Assembly: GCA_003645255.1 (NCBI GenBank)
Contig: QNES01000021.1
Location: forward strand, 1-37,081
Length of the DNA stretch: 37,081 bases
Reading direction: 5' to 3'
Source: Gammaproteobacteria bacterium
Lineage (GTDB): Bacteria; Pseudomonadota; Gammaproteobacteria; Beggiatoales; Beggiatoaceae
Part shown: one piece after another, positions 25,901 to 32,766 of the stretch
How positions within the stretch are numbered: the first letter of the stretch is position 1
Layout of the letters: every line of letters starts with the position of its first letter
Notes under the pieces: model-generated
Seen by the model: only the letters and a program-made list of their open reading frames with translations
The model's database searches: none
What the model was told of the DNA's origin: nothing
Made by a program: the position numbers and the translations under genes

Positions 25901-25930
25901 TTTTAGAAATACGATTAAAAAAAATCGTGT
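25901..25930. repeat. GAAAT-type hairpin, second copy, upstream of the antitoxin gene
   Basis: TTTTAGAAATACGATT is a direct copy of 25838-25853; its right arm AATCGTGTAT is degenerate. It lies 17 bp before the antitoxin ATG, where it would overlap the promoter or leader. Confidence 0.6.
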
Positions 25931-25946
25931 ATATGAAGGTAAGAAA

Positions 25947-26183
25947 ATGCAACTCACAATAGATTTACCTAATATTTGGTCTAGCGAAAAAATTTTTCCG
26001 TTGATTGAAAGAATAGAGCAAATTTTTATCAAGGAAAACGTGTCTTTTGAAATTAAAACAGCATTACCCGCAGAACCAGATCCCTGGGATAACCTTGACA
26101 TTGAAAAAATTTCAATTGATACCGGTATTAAAGATTTTGCCCAAAATCACGATTATTATTTGTACGGAACACCTAAAAAATAA
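25947..26183 (+). CDS. Putative antitoxin of a PIN-domain toxin pair
   Basis: The 78-residue acidic protein has a C-terminal segment TGIKDFAQNHDYYLYGTPKK of the kind seen in antitoxins partnered with PIN toxins in cyanobacteria and sulfur bacteria. No recognised DNA-binding fold (AbrB, RHH, Phd) is obvious. Antitoxin status comes from size, charge and the TAATG overlap with the toxin gene at 26181-26185. GAAGGT precedes the ATG. Confidence 0.7.
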   Translation: MQLTIDLPNIWSSEKIFPLIERIEQIFIKENVSFEIKTALPAEPDPWDNLDIEKISIDTGIKDFAQNHDYYLYGTPKK

Positions 26184-26599
26184 TGAAACCCATATTTGTT
26201 GATACTTCAGCATTAATTGCTCTCGGCAATAAACGTGACGCTTTTCATTTGCCAGCTATCAGAATAAGAGAAGAATTAAAGCAAACAAATAGACACCTGG
26301 TCACGACAAGTGCGGTTTTGCTTGAATTCGGGAATGCCTTTAGTTCAGTCACTTTAAAGCCGATTGCCATAAAATTTATTGAAGCAATCAGACAATCAAA
26401 TAAATGGAATTACATTGACATAGATGATGTTATTCTTAAAAAAGGATTTGAATTGTATAAAAAAGTGGCAGATAAAGAATGGGGATTGGTTGATTGCACC
26501 AGTATCATATTAGCGAAGGATATGGGGATTTATGAAATCTTTACGACCGATCATCATTTTGAGCAAGCCGGATTTACAATTTTGTTAAAGCAAAAATAA
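26183..26599 (+). CDS. PIN-domain ribonuclease toxin (VapC-like)
   Basis: The 138-residue protein has all four acidic PIN residues: Asp7 in FVDTSALIAL, Glu48 in LLEFGNAF, Asp104 in WGLVDCTSI and Asp123 in FTTDHHF, so it should be an active Mg-dependent endoribonuclease, probably acting on tRNA or mRNA. It starts inside the stop codon of the antitoxin gene. The pair sits directly after yidC and is likely acquired. The exact target cannot be read from sequence. Confidence 0.88.
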   Translation: MKPIFVDTSALIALGNKRDAFHLPAIRIREELKQTNRHLVTTSAVLLEFGNAFSSVTLKPIAIKFIEAIRQSNKWNYIDIDDVILKKGFELYKKVADKEWGLVDCTSIILAKDMGIYEIFTTDHHFEQAGFTILLKQK

Positions 26600-26647
26600 A
26601 ATAAACGAAGTTTAGCACCAAAATTCGTTGTATAATGAACGGAAACC

Positions 26648-26730
26648 AAATCTGTGAAAATGTTGATCAGTATAGAAATCAGATTTTTTTCAAAAATAGG
26701 ATTTCGGAATGAATAAATTTTCACAGATTT
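26648..26730. repeat. Nested inverted repeats after the PIN toxin gene (83 bp)
   Basis: The outer arms AAATCTGTGAAAAT (26648-26661) and ATTTTCACAGATTT (26717-26730) are a perfect 14-bp inverted repeat. Inside sits a GAAAT-type hairpin at 26674-26706 (AGAAATCAGATTTTTTT, CAAAAATAGGATTTC). It is non-coding. Confidence 0.65.
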
Positions 26731-26781
26731 CAAGTACGCTCAGTATATATATAAAAGTATTTACTCGAAATGGCTAACCGG

Positions 26782-27159
26782 TCACTGGAGTTGACGCGAA
26801 AAAAGTCCACATTCAATTTGAAAATCAGTCGTTCTAACGATGGGACGAACAGCTTTGCTCGTTTTGACTAATTCGATAATCCCATAATGTTCCATTGTTT
26901 TTAAACTTTGAGATAGATGGTTAGATTTTTTACCCGTTGTTTCAGCTAATTCGTCAATGGAATTGGGTTGCGTTTTGTCGATAATCTCAAGCAAGGCTTG
27001 ATTTTCATCACTTAATACTTGTGCTAACGTTTTCATTGAAGCAAACCAAATTTTCGGCTCATCGGGTTTGGGTTTATATTTTCCTTTCGCAATGGCAATG
27101 GTATAGGCTTGAAATTTAGGTTTCGACATAATTCCAATTTTAAGGATTTTACGATTCAT
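26782..27159 (-). CDS. HTH antitoxin (HVO_A0114 / MarR-like DNA-binding protein)
   Basis: The 125-residue protein begins (from the likely internal start MSKPKFQAY at 27126) with YTIAIAKGKYKPKPDEPKIW and continues with a winged helix-turn-helix: SIDELAETTGKKSNHLSQSL, then MEHYGIIEL. This family is commonly the antitoxin/autorepressor of small toxin pairs. The in-frame ATG at 27159 adds 11 residues and lies 2 bp after the stop of the wrecked toxin reading frame at 27162. The gene looks intact although its toxin does not. Confidence 0.8.
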   Translation of the reverse strand: MNRKILKIGIMSKPKFQAYTIAIAKGKYKPKPDEPKIWFASMKTLAQVLSDENQALLEIIDKTQPNSIDELAETTGKKSNHLSQSLKTMEHYGIIELVKTSKAVRPIVRTTDFQIECGLFSRQLQ

Positions 27160-27161
27160 TT

Positions 27162-27269
27162 TTACTCACCAACTTCATAAGCTTCAAACTTAACCCAATA
27201 ATTCTCATCTAGCCAATATTCTATTCCGCTCAATTCTAATAATGTATCAAGTCAGGTATCTTTTATCAT
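27162..27269 (-). pseudogene. Remnant of a toxin gene preceding the HTH antitoxin
   Basis: On the minus strand ATG at 27269 opens MIKDT, then an in-frame TGA (27252-27254), then LDTLLELSGIEYWLDENYW, VKFEAYEVGE and a stop at 27162. The ELSGIEYWLD..YWVKFEAY stretch resembles the N-terminus of the small toxin (TumE-like/DUF6516-type) normally found before this class of HTH antitoxin, which runs to about 90-130 residues. So the gene is both interrupted and cut short. The family link is from memory of sequence style. Confidence 0.55.
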
Positions 27270-27281
27270 ATTATAATTTTC

Positions 27282-27329
27282 TCAGATTGTAAACAAAATA
27301 CTGATTATATTGGCATCCACAGGAATCAT
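27282..27329 (-). pseudogene. First codons of a deleted PIN toxin
   Basis: ATG at 27329 overlaps the stop of the upstream antitoxin remnant (TAATG) and encodes MIPVDANIIS, the start of a PIN domain with its first catalytic Asp, then runs out at a TGA 16 codons in. The remainder of the toxin gene is gone. Confidence 0.5.
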
Positions 27330-27573
27330 TATTCACGCCCCTCACATTTAGCCAGTTCAAGCCATTCCTCAGTGATAGGAAAACCGACGTTAACCGGTTT
27401 AACAGATTTGAGCCATTCTTTGTCATCATTGGGTTTTAAAAGATGTTGTTTTGGTGAGGTTGGTTTAATTAATATGATAATTTCTACGATTGCGCCGATT
27501 GGCAATTGTGAAAATAAAACTTCAAACCGTCCCCCTTTCCTACAATAGCTTGTTGCCTAATACTATTAATCAT
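27329..27573 (-). pseudogene. Frameshifted antitoxin gene
   Basis: ATG at 27573 with AGGAAG as ribosome-binding site opens MINSIRQQAIVGKG, then a run of five G (27531-27535) shifts the frame. One extra G would restore a continuous 81-residue protein: GRFEVLFSQLPIGAIVEIII, LIKPTSPKQHLLKPNDD, and the end ITEEWLELAKCEGRE. The FEV..SQLPIGAIVEIIILI strand pattern is typical of AbrB- or Phd-like antitoxins of PIN toxins. The stop overlaps the ATG of the PIN remnant. Confidence 0.6.
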
Positions 27574-27615
27574 AATTCTTCCTATTATTGAACGTTGTAA
27601 TTGCTAACTTTAAAA

Positions 27616-27655
27616 GGATGGCAGGTAAATAATTTTCAAAAACCTGTCAGGTTTA
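27616..27655. repeat. CCTGNCAGG palindromic repeat, degenerate
   Basis: GGCAGGTAAATAATTTTC and AAAACCTGTCAGGTTT form an imperfect hairpin upstream of the decayed antitoxin gene. Confidence 0.5.
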
Positions 27656-27702
27656 TAAAGGGCAGACAAGCATATTTTCCATACAGTATGTATGTTATTC
27701 TT

Positions 27703-27731
27703 GTAGGGCGATAACGAATGTTCGCCCCTAC
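27703..27731. repeat. GTAGGGCGA hairpin repeat
   Basis: GTAGGGCGA pairs with TTCGCCCCTAC around ATAACGAATG. It lies 37 bp past the stop codon of the lipoprotein-sorting gene and could serve as its transcript end. Confidence 0.55.
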
Positions 27732-27767
27732 GTCATTATCTGAACGTCTATATATCGTTAAAATTAT

Positions 27768-28604
27768 TCACCGTACCCGTTTCAGAGTATTCTTATCAAA
27801 ATCCCGATCCGTTAAGCCCTTGCCAAATTGATACTGTTTAAAGTTGAGCGTGGTATTTTTGCCTGTTTGATGGTTTTTCATAAACATCTCATCGACACGC
27901 CAAAAAGTTTTGCCATTGACAACGTATGATTTGTATCCAATAAAAGTCAACGTTTTCAAGAGCGCGTTCTTGCGATCATAATAAACGGTTTTTTGCGGAT
28001 TGAAATGTGCTTTATCGATCCAGCCTACTTGGAAAGTATAGCCAGAATACTTGTAGGCAGGACGGCGTTCCAGCACGTAGCAGTCTATACCATTGAGAAT
28101 TTCATCTCGCAAATAGGTATAGGTGTACTTTTCCACTTCCTGCGAAGCGAGATCTTCATAAGCAAACTCACTGCCCATAAAGGGTCCAGATTTGTTTCTT
28201 GAAGAAATCCGTTTGATCCGCTTGAGGGCCGGTAGATAAAGCCATTGATCATCAGGCAAAAGCGCATGTGACCAAGTCAGCATCGCTGTCCCCTTAATAT
28301 CACGGGGCGTGTCAAAGATAGACATGGATTTATCACCATCGCCGATCACTTCCAGCGTTTTGGTTCGCATCTTGCGTTGACTTTCATCACCACTGCGGTT
28401 ACGCAAGATCATCAGCAGCTTCGCTTCCGAATCCTGCCAACCCGTGTTACGGTAATCTGCCATCTCTGCAATCGCCAAGCCCTTTGCATCTGGCGTTTTA
28501 GCATCGGTAATCGCCTGGACACCTTCTTCTTCGGACACAACGGTTGCTGTGTTGGCTACCAATGGTAGCAAAGTCAATAAAGTCAATAAGCATAATCGCT
28601 TCAT
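27768..28604 (-). CDS. Outer membrane lipoprotein-sorting protein (LolA-like)
   Basis: The 278-residue periplasmic protein has a Sec signal peptide (MKRLCLLTLLTLLPLVANTA). The body has a LolA/LppX-type half-barrel fold: DSEAKLLMILRN, DIKGTAMLTWSHALLPDDQWLY region, RIKRISSRNKSGPFMGSEF, and the C-terminal FDKNTLKRV. Such proteins accompany MMPL-type RND exporters and presumably carry lipids or a hydrophobic cargo for them. Its ATG lies in an ATGA overlap with the exporter stop (28601-28604), so translation is coupled. Confidence 0.9.
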   Translation of the reverse strand: MKRLCLLTLLTLLPLVANTATVVSEEEGVQAITDAKTPDAKGLAIAEMADYRNTGWQDSEAKLLMILRNRSGDESQRKMRTKTLEVIGDGDKSMSIFDTPRDIKGTAMLTWSHALLPDDQWLYLPALKRIKRISSRNKSGPFMGSEFAYEDLASQEVEKYTYTYLRDEILNGIDCYVLERRPAYKYSGYTFQVGWIDKAHFNPQKTVYYDRKNALLKTLTFIGYKSYVVNGKTFWRVDEMFMKNHQTGKNTTLNFKQYQFGKGLTDRDFDKNTLKRVR

Positions 28605-30889
28605 ACATTTTTCTCCTCAAGTTTCATTAATAAAGGGGGTAAAAATAGAAAATCAACCATCAAAGCGAAGGCGATAGTCACTGCAGTCATGATACCCATA
28701 GTGGAATTAAGATAAAAATGGGATAACGACAAAATGGCAAAGCCTACTACCAGAACAAGCGATGTCACCCACAAAGCTAAACCAACGCTACGAAAAGCAT
28801 AACGCACCGCATCTGGCGGTGCCAGTCCCTTTTCGTTGCGAGCGCGTAGGTATTTACTTAAATAGTGAATTGTATCATCAACCACGATACCAATGGTTAA
28901 TCCAGCAACGACTGATAAGCCCATACCCACTTGCCCAACTAATAGCCCCCATAAGCCAAAAGCCATTCCTGTCGGTACTAGATTTGGAATAAGGCTAATT
29001 AAGCCAAATTTTAATGAGCGCAGCGCAAAAATAAGCAGGGCAGAGATCAATACCAATGCCAGTGCGGCACCCATTAACATGTTCTGAATATTACGCGCAC
29101 CAATATTAGCAAACATAATGGCTGTACTCGCACCGGGGACTTGCATACTTGGCAAACCATTTTTTTTAAGCCATTGTTGAGCGCGTTCTTCTAATGCCAG
29201 CACCTCATTAGTAGATAATGTTTCCATAATAACCATAACCCGAGTGGCTGATTTATCAACATTAATCTGATTATTGAGATCTAAACCATAAGGTAAAGAC
29301 ATTTCATAGAGCAATAAATACTGCGCTGCCAAATCACGTTGCTCTGGTAAGCGGTAATAAGCAGGATCATCGCCGTGCATGTTTTTATTCAAGCGCTTAA
29401 AAGTATCCGTGATCGTACTGACATAAATCACCTCAGGTTGGCTGCGATACCAATTCGTAAAGGCATCCACCTTTTGTAAAAAAATGGGCTCACTAATTCC
29501 TTCCGATTCACCTGCCCCTAATGAATAATGTATATCATACAAACCGGTTAGATTCTCCGTGACGAAATCGGTCGCACGGCGGAACGCAAAGCTCTCATCA
29601 AAGTATTCTACAAAAACATCATTCAACTCATTACGTGGAATGAAGGATATCAATAGCACAATAACACCCGCCATACCCCACATTAACATAAAGCGTCGGC
29701 GCACCACAAATTCTCCTAAATGGTCCATAGCGTGAACCGTTTCAGTGGTTTGGGGTTTTATGCGTACCGGCAAGACTGCCATCATGGCGGGCAAAAAAGT
29801 AACGGATAAAATAAAGGCTATCGTAACTCCCATGGCAACCATATTCCCTAAATCATGAAAGGGCGGTACATCGCCAAAATTCATACTCAAAAAGCCAATT
29901 GCTGTGGTTAAACTTGTCAAAAAAATGGGCATTAAATTCACCCGCAAACTTTCCACAATCGCTTCCCATTTTTCGCGTCCATTATACCACATTTCGTGCC
30001 GAAACGTCACCAAAAAATGTACGCTATCAGCGATGGCTAAAGTGAGAATCATCACCGGTGCCGTACTTGAAGGACCCGTCAAGGCAATACCCATTAATCC
30101 CGCCAATCCTAAAGCTGAAAGAGCTGAAAATATAACGACTAAAACGGTGCTAAACACCCCGGAAAATCCCCGCAATAGCAACCATAACATAGCAATAATG
30201 ATCAAAAACATCAACGGGAGAAGATTTTGCATGTCTGATTTGGAAGCCTCTGGAAAAGAGTTATTCATCATCACAATACCGGTAAGATAAACTGTCAGAT
30301 GAGGATGACGAGTGTGTACCTGCTCCTTAAGATCACGGACAAATTCAACGACTTCAGGTACTTCCAGATCGGGATTTTTACCCGGCAATTGGACCGTAAT
30401 ATTAACTGCCGTGACATGCGCCTTTGGCGAAATCAGCCTATTCACTAATAGGGGTTCAAGAAGGGCAATGTTCTTGGCTTGTGCCATTTCCGCCTCGGAA
30501 AGCGTCTTCGCCTCAAAAATCAAATCTTCAACGGTGAGATCATCCCCTTCGGCGTAGGTATGTTGAAAATTGCTGATAGAATCAACCCGGATGGAATAGG
30601 GAATCTGCCATGCTTCGTTAGTCAACCATTCTACCGCGTCTAATGTGTCGTGTGTAAATACCTGCCCATCTTGAGGTGCGAGTACAAATAACACGTTATC
30701 ATTTTTAGTATAGGTATCTTGTAATTCCTCAAAAGCAATGAGTTGCGGATTTTCTTTGCTAAAAAATACCCGATAGTCAGTATCAAATTTGAGTGGTAAA
30801 CCAAAAATCGTTAGTACTACTAATACCAAAGTAGTAAAAATAATAAAATAACGCCAACGGATCACCCATTGACCATAATGTTCAATCAT
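28601..30889 (-). CDS. MMPL/HpnN-type RND family transporter
   Basis: The 762-residue inner-membrane exporter has two halves, each with one N-terminal helix, a periplasmic domain and a bundle of helices: residues about 15-30, 220-380, 400-420 and 610-760 are hydrophobic. The first half carries LTLAIADSVHFLVTFRHE and the second LTIGIVVDDTIHYLSKYLR, the two matching DD/SVHF proton-relay helix motifs of the MMPL family. Members move lipids, hopanoids or siderophore-like compounds; the cargo here is unknown. It is coupled to the LolA-like gene, and TAACTGA heptamers lie 18 bp upstream of its start. Confidence 0.92.
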   Translation of the reverse strand: MIEHYGQWVIRWRYFIIFTTLVLVVLTIFGLPLKFDTDYRVFFSKENPQLIAFEELQDTYTKNDNVLFVLAPQDGQVFTHDTLDAVEWLTNEAWQIPYSIRVDSISNFQHTYAEGDDLTVEDLIFEAKTLSEAEMAQAKNIALLEPLLVNRLISPKAHVTAVNITVQLPGKNPDLEVPEVVEFVRDLKEQVHTRHPHLTVYLTGIVMMNNSFPEASKSDMQNLLPLMFLIIIAMLWLLLRGFSGVFSTVLVVIFSALSALGLAGLMGIALTGPSSTAPVMILTLAIADSVHFLVTFRHEMWYNGREKWEAIVESLRVNLMPIFLTSLTTAIGFLSMNFGDVPPFHDLGNMVAMGVTIAFILSVTFLPAMMAVLPVRIKPQTTETVHAMDHLGEFVVRRRFMLMWGMAGVIVLLISFIPRNELNDVFVEYFDESFAFRRATDFVTENLTGLYDIHYSLGAGESEGISEPIFLQKVDAFTNWYRSQPEVIYVSTITDTFKRLNKNMHGDDPAYYRLPEQRDLAAQYLLLYEMSLPYGLDLNNQINVDKSATRVMVIMETLSTNEVLALEERAQQWLKKNGLPSMQVPGASTAIMFANIGARNIQNMLMGAALALVLISALLIFALRSLKFGLISLIPNLVPTGMAFGLWGLLVGQVGMGLSVVAGLTIGIVVDDTIHYLSKYLRARNEKGLAPPDAVRYAFRSVGLALWVTSLVLVVGFAILSLSHFYLNSTMGIMTAVTIAFALMVDFLFLPPLLMKLEEKNV

Positions 30890-30907
30890 ATTTCAATAGT
30901 CCTTTCT

Positions 30908-30935
30908 GTTATCAGTTTTTAGTTATCAGTTATCA
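30908..30935 (-). repeat. TAACTGA heptamer tandem repeat before the MMPL gene
   Basis: Three GTTATCA units and one diverged unit (GTTTTTA) in tandem read TGATAAC on the coding strand. Unlike before metX, a separate AAAGGA ribosome-binding site is present between this array and the ATG. Confidence 0.75.
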
Positions 30936-31009
30936 AGAAATTGAATCATTTAATCATTATAGTGTAAAATAAATTCAAGTATAACTTTAAGCTAATTTAA
31001 AACCTATAT

Positions 31010-31042
31010 AGAAATCAGATTTTTGAAAAAAATAGGATTTCT
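31010..31042. repeat. GAAAT-type hairpin repeat before aspC
   Basis: AGAAATCAGATTTTT, GA, AAAAAATAGGATTTCT is an imperfect inverted repeat placed 20 bp upstream of the aspC start codon, so it lies in its 5' leader or promoter. Confidence 0.65.
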
Positions 31043-31062
31043 TTAACAAGGGAAACTCAATA

Positions 31063-32247
31063 GTGAATTTACAAATTGCGGGGCGGGTTCAAGCTATTAA
31101 GCCCTCCCCAACTTTAGCTGTCACGGCGCGTGCTGCTGAAATGCGAGCTGCCGGGCATGATATTATTGGCTTAGGGGCGGGTGAACCCGATTTTGATACG
31201 CCACACCATATTAAACAAGCGGCTGTAGCTGCACTCAACCAGGGTCATACTAAATATACCCCTGTAGATGGTATTCCTGCATTAAAACAGGCTATTATCG
31301 AAAAATTTGCCCGTGATAATCAACTTGAATATGGTATGAAACAAGTGCTTGTATCATGTGGTGGCAAACAAAGCTTTTATAATTTGGCACAAGCATTGCT
31401 CAATCCTGGGGATGAAGTTATTATTCCTGCCCCTTATTGGGTATCTTACCCTGATATGGTTAAGTTAGCGGGTGGAGAACCGGTGATCATCAGTGCGGGT
31501 CTCCAACAAGGGTTTAAAATTACGCCTAAACAATTAGAAGGTGCAATGACTGAAAAAACCAAACTATTTGTTATAAATAGTCCGTCTAATCCAACCGGGG
31601 TACATTATGCCCCGGCAGAATTAGCAGAATTAGGTGCGGTTTTGGAGAATTACCCAAAAGTCATAGTGGCAACTGATGATATGTATGAACATATCTTGTG
31701 GGAAGGGACACCTTTTAAGAATATCCTTAATATGTGTTCCCATTTATATGAGCGTACCTTTGTACTGAATGGGGTATCTAAGGCGTATGCCATGACAGGA
31801 TGGCGTATTGGTTATGCTGCAGGACCTGAGCAACTGATACAAAAAATGAAAACCATTCAATCGCAAAGTACCTCTAATCCGGCTTCAATTTCCCAATATG
31901 CTGCCCTTGCCGCCCTGGAAGGTGATCAGTCTTTCATTGAAGAAATGGTAACTACCTTTAAAGAACGACATGATTTTGTATTAAAGTCTTTATTGGAAAT
32001 TAACGGCGTTGAATGTCAAGCCAGTCAAGGTACATTTTACATTTTCCCAAGTATGCAGGGAGCGATGGAGCGTTTAAACATCAAGACGGATGTCAAATTG
32101 AGTGAATTTTTGATTGAAAAAGCCGGTGTGGCTTTAGTCCCTGGTTCCGCCTTTGGTTTTCCGGGTTATGCACGAATTTCCTTTGCAACGAGCATGGAAA
32201 ATCTAAAAAAAGCAATGGAAAAACTTCATAATGCTCTTAGTGCTTAA
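31063..32247 (+). CDS. aspC: Pyridoxal phosphate aminotransferase, aspartate aminotransferase type (class I, AT-Ib)
   Basis: It exchanges amino groups between aspartate (or related acids) and 2-oxoglutarate. The 394-residue chain starts with GTG at 31063 after AAGGGAAA. Motifs are GLGAGEPDFDTP, TKYTPVDGIPALK, NSPSNPTG (172-179), DDMYEH (205-210), the PLP lysine at 240 in SKAYAMTGWRIGY, and the carboxylate-binding arginine in YARISFA near the end. This is the subgroup Ib type that also includes prephenate-type aminotransferases. It is monocistronic. Confidence 0.94.
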   Translation: MNLQIAGRVQAIKPSPTLAVTARAAEMRAAGHDIIGLGAGEPDFDTPHHIKQAAVAALNQGHTKYTPVDGIPALKQAIIEKFARDNQLEYGMKQVLVSCGGKQSFYNLAQALLNPGDEVIIPAPYWVSYPDMVKLAGGEPVIISAGLQQGFKITPKQLEGAMTEKTKLFVINSPSNPTGVHYAPAELAELGAVLENYPKVIVATDDMYEHILWEGTPFKNILNMCSHLYERTFVLNGVSKAYAMTGWRIGYAAGPEQLIQKMKTIQSQSTSNPASISQYAALAALEGDQSFIEEMVTTFKERHDFVLKSLLEINGVECQASQGTFYIFPSMQGAMERLNIKTDVKLSEFLIEKAGVALVPGSAFGFPGYARISFATSMENLKKAMEKLHNALSA

Positions 32248-32255
32248 TGTGAAAA

Positions 32256-32292
32256 TTCAGAAACCAAGTTTTTTGAAGATACTTGGTTTCTC
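32256..32292. repeat. GAAAC-type hairpin repeat after aspC
   Basis: AGAAACCAAGTTTTTTGAAG and ATACTTGGTTTCT form a hairpin 10 bp after the aspC stop, a variant of the GAAAT family with ACCAAG/CTTGGT in the stem. Confidence 0.6.
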
Positions 32293-32480
32293 AAAATTAA
32301 TTAATTTGTCATTCATAAATTAGCAATAACAATTAATAATTGATAATTAACAATTGAAATTTTTGCTATTTAAAAATATTTTTAGATTTTAAAAAATATA
32401 TTATTCCTTAAAAAACAAAGACTTATTTTGAAATTGACAGTCAGATATAAAAAATAATTTAATTTTTTTTGATTTAGGGG

Positions 32481-32509
32481 TTGATCTTTTTCAAAAAAGC
32501 GAGTATGAT
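32481..32509 (+). promoter_or_regulatory. Sigma-70 promoter of tRNA-Asn
   Basis: TTGATC (32481-32486) as -35 and TATGAT (32504-32509) as -10 with an optimal 17-bp spacer stand 37 bp before the tRNA gene. Confidence 0.7.
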
Positions 32510-32545
32510 ATTCACTAACATCATTTGAAGCCACTTCTAATTCCT

Positions 32546-32621
32546 TCCTCGGTAGCTCAGTTGGTAGAGCGGTTGGCTGTTAACCAACTTGTCGGCGGTT
32601 CGAGTCCGTCCCGGGGAGCCA
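32546..32621 (+). tRNA. tRNA-Asn (anticodon GTT)
   Basis: The 76-nt gene folds fully: acceptor stem TCCTCGG/CCGGGGA with one T-G pair, D-loop AGCTCAGTTGGTAGAGC, anticodon stem GTTGG/CCAAC with loop CTGTTAA (GTT at 32579-32581), T-loop GGTTCGAGTCC, discriminator G and encoded CCA. A promoter precedes it. Confidence 0.98.
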
Positions 32622-32679
32622 AATTCTTTAAAGATTAATTTCATAAAAAAAATTGACCATCAAACAACAAATATGTATG

Positions 32680-32714
32680 TTAGAAATACTATTATTTGAA
32701 TAAATTGTATTTCT
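32680..32714. repeat. GAAAT-type hairpin, degenerate
   Basis: AGAAATACTATTATTTGAAT and AAATTGTATTTCT form an imperfect inverted repeat between the tRNA gene and the 3' end of the kinase gene. Confidence 0.5.
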
Positions 32715-32766
32715 TTAAAATCATAATTTTTTATGTGTGAAATAATTTTTCGTTCCCAATTTCCAA

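Noticed and set aside
27252-27254. TGA as a selenocysteine codon in the toxin remnant
   Set aside because: No selenocysteine element is visible, the product would still be only about 35 residues, and the neighbouring pair is also decayed.
27531-27535. Programmed frameshift in the antitoxin gene
   Set aside because: A G-run without a slippery heptamer or downstream structure, next to a deleted toxin, is better explained by decay or a sequencing error.
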